Shown here one piece after another: positions 60,371-64,000 of a DNA stretch of 64,000 nucleotides. Position numbers and translations under genes: made by a program. Source of the DNA: Bacteroidales bacterium (GTDB lineage Bacteria; Bacteroidota; Bacteroidia; Bacteroidales; Marinilabiliaceae); contig JAKSLD010000016.1 of assembly GCA_024401395.1 (NCBI GenBank), positions 20,642-84,641 on the forward strand. Direction: 5' to 3'. How positions within the stretch are numbered: the first letter of the stretch is position 1; each line of letters opens with the position of its first letter. Below the pieces are notes generated by a model that ran no database searches, had not been told where the DNA came from, and saw nothing but the letters and a program-made list of their open reading frames with translations.

Positions 60371-60609
60371 CGAGTCAATTCGACATTTGTAGATTCGGGC
60401 TACACTATGCCTAGACTCGGGCTAGATACGGAGAAGTCCCTTGTTCATCGTAAATTTTTATTTTAGACGTTACTACATCATGTTGGTATCAGAAATAAAC
60501 AAATCATGATTTTAATAGACAGTCACAATGATATATATATAAAAGAATAGTTTTACCTTTCAATAATCAAGAGACACTGTGAGAAGATGATTATTCCCGC
60601 TAAATATTC
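60371..60609. other. Intergenic region before the second GH43 gene
   Basis: Holds repeat copy 10 and AT-rich sequence; no terminator of the classical type was seen after patB and no small ORF with features. Confidence 0.45.
60421..60465 (+). repeat. Interspersed repeat copy 10
   Basis: GCTAGATACGGAGAAGTCCC (60421-60440) then TTGTTCATCGTAAATTTTTA. The left arm of the palindrome is partly lost. The upstream bases CTACACTATGCCTAGACTCG resemble the linker of the two dimers. Confidence 0.82.
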
Positions 60610-60617
60610 TATATTTG
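60610..60617 (+). promoter_or_regulatory. -7 element of the second GH43 gene
   Basis: TATATTTG matches TAnnTTTG, 45 bp before the ATG at 60663. Confidence 0.5.
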
Positions 60618-60662
60618 CAGTCAGAATAGAATAAAAACGTAACACAATAATTACCGATCACA

Positions 60663-62330
60663 ATGTTCAAAAGACTAGCAAAAGGAGTCGGGGCATTAGC
60701 CATAGCATCAATATGTTCCATAGCTACGGCATTTGCGCAAGACACATACAGAAATCCTATCATCAATGCCGATGTACCAGACATGTCGCTCTGCAGAGTT
60801 GGGGAATACTATTACCTCATCAGTACGACTATGCACCTTATGCCTGGTGCGCCAATCATGCGATCGACAGACATGAAGAACTGGGAGACCGTATCGTATG
60901 TATTTGACAAGATAAACGACGGAGACAGATACGACCTCAAAGACAACAAGACAGTATACGGACAAGGACAATGGGCATCATCCATCAGATACCATAAAGG
61001 TAAGTTTTATGTATGGTTCACAGCCAACGGAGCTCCGGGCAAAGGCTTTATCTATACAGCAGACAAAGCAGAAGGACCTTGGAAACTGATACAGAGACCA
61101 AGACATCTGCACGACGGCTCACTATTCTTTGACGACGACGACCGCGTATATATCTTCTGCGAGACAGGACATCTCGTAGAATTAAAAGAAGACCTCTCCG
61201 ACGTCAAAGAAGGCGGAACAAACATGATACTCTTTGAGCGCGATGCAGAAGAACGCGGGGCACTACTCGAAGGCAGCAGCGTATTCAAGCACAACGGCAG
61301 ATATTACCTCTGTATGATCTCCATGAAATGGGGGGTACCAAACAGATACCGCAGAGAGGTATGCTACAGAGCAGACAAGATTACCGGTCCGTACGAGAAG
61401 AAAGTTCTTGTAGAGACACCATTTGAGATATACGGCGGTGTTGGTCAGGGTTGCCTTGTAGACAACGCAGACGGCAGTTGGAGTTCGCTTATCTTCCAAG
61501 ACAGAGACGGCATTGGCCGTACACCATGTCTACTCCCAGTAAGATGGGAAGACGGTTGGCCTATGCTCGGCGATGCAGAAGGCAAAGTACCAAACGACTA
61601 CAGCAAGTCATTCCAATCGATGGAAGGCATAACCTCATCAGACGAATTTGACGGCAACGGCAAGACATACGGCTATGCAGGCGAGAAAGAGAGTCAGCTC
61701 AAGCTATGCTGGCAATGGAACCACAACCCTATCGGGCTATTCATCAACCAATACGGCATTACAGAAAATGCGTGGAGTGTCACAGAGCGTCCAGGGTACA
61801 TGAGGCTACGCACAGCCAGAATAGCACAGAGCGTATTCAATGCGCCAAACACATTGACACAGCGCATGACAGGGCCAAAATGCAATGGAGCCATTAAGAT
61901 GGACATCAGCAAGATGAAAGACGGAGACAGAGCAGGCATCAGCGGTTTCCAGAGCGACTGCGGCGTATTGAGTGTAAAGAAAGACGGAGGCAAGTGCAAG
62001 ATAGTCCTTACAAAAGAATCCATGAAGCTCCAGCAAGGCAACAGAGTAATAGACCATGTTGACGTAGAAGAAGTAGCCACGGTAGACATCAACGCCAATA
62101 CAGTCTACCTGCGAGTATATGCCGATTTCGACCAGAAACGCGACATGACCTGGTATGAGTACAGTCTTGACGGCAAGAAATGGACAAGAATAGGCGGTGA
62201 GATACCAGTCAAGTTTGACTATACACGCTTCTTCATGGGCACCAAGTTTGCTGTATTCAACTATGCGACCAAAGAGCTTGGCGGCTATGTAGATATCGAC
62301 TGGTTCCGCTACGAAGCAGACTTGCGATAG
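60663..62330 (+). CDS. Secreted glycoside hydrolase family 43 enzyme, two-domain xylosidase-like
   Basis: A 555-residue enzyme with a signal peptide (ATAFAQ, residue 26). The propeller (about 28-330) has the catalytic base in INADVPDMSLC (about Asp40), the modulating Asp in HDGSLFFDDDDRVY and the acid Glu in LLEGSSVFKHNGRYY. The C-terminal ~200 residues (LKLCWQWNHNPIGLF to YVDIDWFRYEADLR) form the beta-sandwich found in long GH43 beta-xylosidases. The order and GQGQWASSIRYHKGKFY fit beta-xylosidase/arabinofuranosidase enzymes of the GH43_12 kind; the subfamily is from memory. Own promoter, no neighbouring glycan importer. Confidence 0.88.
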   Translation: MFKRLAKGVGALAIASICSIATAFAQDTYRNPIINADVPDMSLCRVGEYYYLISTTMHLMPGAPIMRSTDMKNWETVSYVFDKINDGDRYDLKDNKTVYGQGQWASSIRYHKGKFYVWFTANGAPGKGFIYTADKAEGPWKLIQRPRHLHDGSLFFDDDDRVYIFCETGHLVELKEDLSDVKEGGTNMILFERDAEERGALLEGSSVFKHNGRYYLCMISMKWGVPNRYRREVCYRADKITGPYEKKVLVETPFEIYGGVGQGCLVDNADGSWSSLIFQDRDGIGRTPCLLPVRWEDGWPMLGDAEGKVPNDYSKSFQSMEGITSSDEFDGNGKTYGYAGEKESQLKLCWQWNHNPIGLFINQYGITENAWSVTERPGYMRLRTARIAQSVFNAPNTLTQRMTGPKCNGAIKMDISKMKDGDRAGISGFQSDCGVLSVKKDGGKCKIVLTKESMKLQQGNRVIDHVDVEEVATVDINANTVYLRVYADFDQKRDMTWYEYSLDGKKWTRIGGEIPVKFDYTRFFMGTKFAVFNYATKELGGYVDIDWFRYEADLR

Positions 62331-62405
62331 TTATTTTCTACAAAATTTAACAATAGGAGTAAAGAAAAATTGTAACCAAGTTTTTCTATTGGGAGTAAAA
62401 TTGCG

Positions 62406-62413
62406 TACTTTTG
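62406..62413 (+). promoter_or_regulatory. -7 element of the NifU-like/GGGtGRT operon
   Basis: TACTTTTG matches TAnnTTTG, 55 bp before the ATG at 62469. Confidence 0.5.
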
Positions 62414-62468
62414 CAAAGTTTTAGGCATTTTATGCCCAAATTGAAAAATAAAACAAAACAAAGACGAT

Positions 62469-63170
62469 ATGATTTATTCACACGAAGTTGAACACATGTG
62501 TGTCGTTCAAAAAGGTCCAAAGCACGGTCCTGCCCCAATCCCAGAAGAGGGTAAGTGGGTAAAAGCAACTGAGATCAAAGATATTTCAGGTCTTACTCAT
62601 GGTATTGGCTGGTGTGCTCCACAGCAGGGTGCTTGTAAGCTTACACTTAACGTTAAGGAAGGTGTTATAGAGGAGGCTCTCGTTGAGACAATTGGTTGTT
62701 CTGGTATGACTCACTCAGCTGCTATGGCTGCAGAGATTCTCCAAGGCAAGACACTTCTCGAGGCTCTCAACACAGACCTCGTTTGCGACGCTATCAACAC
62801 TGCAATGCGTGAGCTCTTCCTCCAGATCGTTTACGGACGTACACAGTCTGCATTCTCTGAGGGTGGTCTTATCATCGGTGCTGGTCTTGAGGATCTTGGC
62901 AAGGGTCTTCGTTCACAGGTAGGTACACTCTACGGCACAAAGGCAAAGGGCGTACGTTACCTCGAGATGGCAGAGGGTTACATCAACCGTATCGCTCTCG
63001 ACAAGGACGACCAGGTTTGCGGTTACGAGTTCATCCACTTCGGTAAGTTCATGGAAGAGGTTAAGAAGGGTACTGACGCTAATGAGGCTCTCAAGAAGGT
63101 TACAGGTACTTATGGCCGCTTCACAGCTGAGGCTGGTGCAGTTAAATTTATTGACCCACGTAAAGAGTAA
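62469..63170 (+). CDS. NifU-like iron-sulfur scaffold protein paired with GGGtGRT protein
   Basis: A 233-residue protein. The N-terminal half has the IscU/NifU-like cysteine pattern: GWCAPQQGACKLTLNV, ETIGCSGMTHSAAMAAEIL and ALNTDLVCDAINTAM. The C-terminal half (GKGLRSQVGTLYGTKAKGVR) differs from standard IscU. This form regularly accompanies the GGGtGRT protein in anaerobes, as here (18-bp gap). It probably handles iron-sulfur clusters for a yet undefined purpose. Codons CGT, GGT and CTC dominate, indicating high expression. Confidence 0.82.
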   Translation: MIYSHEVEHMCVVQKGPKHGPAPIPEEGKWVKATEIKDISGLTHGIGWCAPQQGACKLTLNVKEGVIEEALVETIGCSGMTHSAAMAAEILQGKTLLEALNTDLVCDAINTAMRELFLQIVYGRTQSAFSEGGLIIGAGLEDLGKGLRSQVGTLYGTKAKGVRYLEMAEGYINRIALDKDDQVCGYEFIHFGKFMEEVKKGTDANEALKKVTGTYGRFTAEAGAVKFIDPRKE

Positions 63171-63174
63171 TAAT

Positions 63175-63180
63175 AGGAGG
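63175..63180 (+). promoter_or_regulatory. Shine-Dalgarno sequence before the GGGtGRT gene
   Basis: AGGAGG, eight bases before the ATG at 63189. Confidence 0.6.
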
Positions 63181-63188
63181 ACAGAAAA

Positions 63189-64000
63189 ATGGCAATACGT
63201 GAAGTAAAATTCGAGTCACAGGACCGTCGTATGAAGCAGATCCTTGCTGCCCTCAACGAAAACGGTATTAAGTCTATAGAAGAGGCTAACGAGATTTGCG
63301 AGAAGTATGGTGTTGACCCATACGAGACTTGCGAGTCTACACAGCCAATCTGTTTCGAGAACGCTAAGTGGGCATACGTTTGTGGTGCTGCTATCGCTCT
63401 CAAGAAGGGCTGCAAGAACGCTGCTGATGCTGCAGAGGCAATCGGTATTGGTCTTCAGGCTTTCTGTATTCCTGGTTCAGTTGCTGACGACCGTAAGGTA
63501 GGTCTTGGCCATGGCAACCTTGCAGCTATGCTTCTCCGTGACGAGACAAAGTGTTTCGCTTTCCTCGCTGGTCACGAGTCTTTCGCAGCTGCTGAGGGTG
63601 CTATCAAGATTGCAGCTAAGGCTGACAAGGTACGTAAGGAGCCTCTCCGTTGTATCCTCAACGGTCTTGGCAAGGATGCAGCTCAGATCATCAGCCGTAT
63701 CAATGGCTTTACATACGTTCAGACACAGTTCGACTACTACACAGGCGAGCTTAAGGTAGTTAAGGAGATCGCTTACTCAGACGGCCCACGTGCTAAGGTA
63801 CGTTGCTATGGTGCTGACGACGTTCGCGAGGGTGTAGCTATCATGTGGAAAGAGGGTGTAGACGTATCTATCACAGGTAACTCTACAAACCCAACACGTT
63901 TCCAGCACCCAGTAGCTGGTACTTACAAGAAGGAGCGTATACTCGCTGGTAAGAAGTACTTCTCAGTAGCATCAGGTGGTGGTACAGGTCGTACACTTCA
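63189..64000 (+). CDS. GGGtGRT protein, 3' end beyond window
   Basis: About 270 N-terminal codons are present; the frame runs through the window edge. The product begins MAIREVKFESQDRRMKQILA and has GLGHGNLAAMLLRDETKCFAFLAGHESFAAAEG, cited here in parts (GLGHGNLAAMLL, CFAFLAGHESFA). The last visible residues contain the name-giving motif GGGTGRT. Several conserved-looking Cys residues (EICEKYG, YETCEST, PICFENA) could bind metal or clusters supplied by the upstream NifU-like protein. Family function is not established to my knowledge. Confidence 0.92.
   Translation, partial: MAIREVKFESQDRRMKQILAALNENGIKSIEEANEICEKYGVDPYETCESTQPICFENAKWAYVCGAAIALKKGCKNAADAAEAIGIGLQAFCIPGSVADDRKVGLGHGNLAAMLLRDETKCFAFLAGHESFAAAEGAIKIAAKADKVRKEPLRCILNGLGKDAAQIISRINGFTYVQTQFDYYTGELKVVKEIAYSDGPRAKVRCYGADDVREGVAIMWKEGVDVSITGNSTNPTRFQHPVAGTYKKERILAGKKYFSVASGGGTGRTL

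Noticed and set aside
8031..60465. Interspersed repeats considered as a CRISPR array or as integron attC sites
   Set aside because: Copies are kilobases apart, without regular spacers, cas genes or integrase, and lack the RYYYAAC/GTTRRRY core pairs of attC.
1..64000. tRNA, rRNA, transposase or integrase genes
   Set aside because: None seen in the intergenic gaps or among the open frames.

Overview
The window looks like chromosomal DNA of a Bacteroidales-type bacterium (phylum Bacteroidota), probably an anaerobic, saccharolytic, gut- or oral-type organism. The evidence is a SusC/SusD pair, several CarboxypepD_reg/TonB-dependent receptors, GLPGLI and PorP/SprF family proteins, type IX secretion (T9SS) sorting domains, an FtsX-like permease, pyruvate formate-lyase, menaquinone enzymes, and many promoters with the Bacteroides-type -7 element TAnnTTTG, often with a TTTG or TTG about 18-21 bp upstream. 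Genes are mostly AT-leaning and tightly coupled by TAATG or ATGA overlaps. I saw no rRNA, tRNA, transposase, integrase or CRISPR array.

Layout. 1-7.8 kb (minus): uvrA (cut by the window edge) and ppk overlap; then a secreted GH43-CBM6 enzyme with its own promoter; then nadE-crcB. 8.3-11.4 kb (plus): pflB-pflA. 11.4-12.4 kb (minus): a flavodoxin-fold oxidoreductase fused to a small C-terminal domain. 12.6-12.8 kb: remnant of a second pflA. 12.9-21.7 kb (minus): an outer-membrane beta-barrel receptor, then a T9SS module (CHU_C/type-B sorting protein, PorP/SprF, PD40-PKD protein, secreted 335-aa protein) behind a secreted nuclease. 21.9-24.0 kb: trmH-menF (plus) and an unrecognised basic protein (minus). 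24.4-27.9 kb: GLPGLI + receptor cassette. 28.3-32.3 kb: TonB receptor (minus) divergent from an AraC regulator (plus). 32.3-34.3 kb: repeat dimer, a 5'-truncated T9SS-type surface protein fragment, a 4-copy 17-bp repeat array and a DUF4143 ATPase. 34.3-42.9 kb: CPBP protease, membrane protein + GT2, a secreted protein with a sorting tail, menD, a FabF-type ketosynthase and an RluA-type pseudouridine synthase. 43-47 kb (minus): ECF sigma operon and FtsX-like permease with elaborate control regions. 47.1-49 kb: a methyl-accepting chemotaxis protein. 49.4-60.4 kb (plus): a putative sulfur amino acid acquisition locus. 60.7-64 kb: a second GH43, a NifU-like scaffold and a GGGtGRT protein (cut by the window end).

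Three things stand out. First, an interspersed intergenic repeat (core GTTCATCGTAAATTTTT, usually preceded by the palindrome AAGGGAAGTCCCTT) occurs about ten times plus one decayed copy. It punctuates the window, flanks the GLPGLI cassette in direct orientation, and lies next to both gene remnants. Second, the 49.4-60.4 kb locus begins with an unannotated 32-codon leader ORF ending in a CC-G-R-M-CC motif, placed just after a good promoter. It is followed by a periplasmic binding-protein-like gene, SusCD, a secreted M20 amidohydrolase, then (after a terminator and a new promoter) a DAACS symporter, an OAH-sulfhydrylase/Met-gamma-lyase-type enzyme and a PatB-type C-S lyase. This suggests uptake and breakdown of a sulfur amino acid conjugate, possibly under cysteine-sensing leader control. 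Third, the ECF sigma operon has two near-identical ECF-like promoters, one of which precedes an unannotated 34-aa membrane peptide, and the FtsX-like gene has a sigma54-like promoter with three enhancer-like palindromes.

Function assignments come from motif recognition by eye; no database search or alignment could be run.
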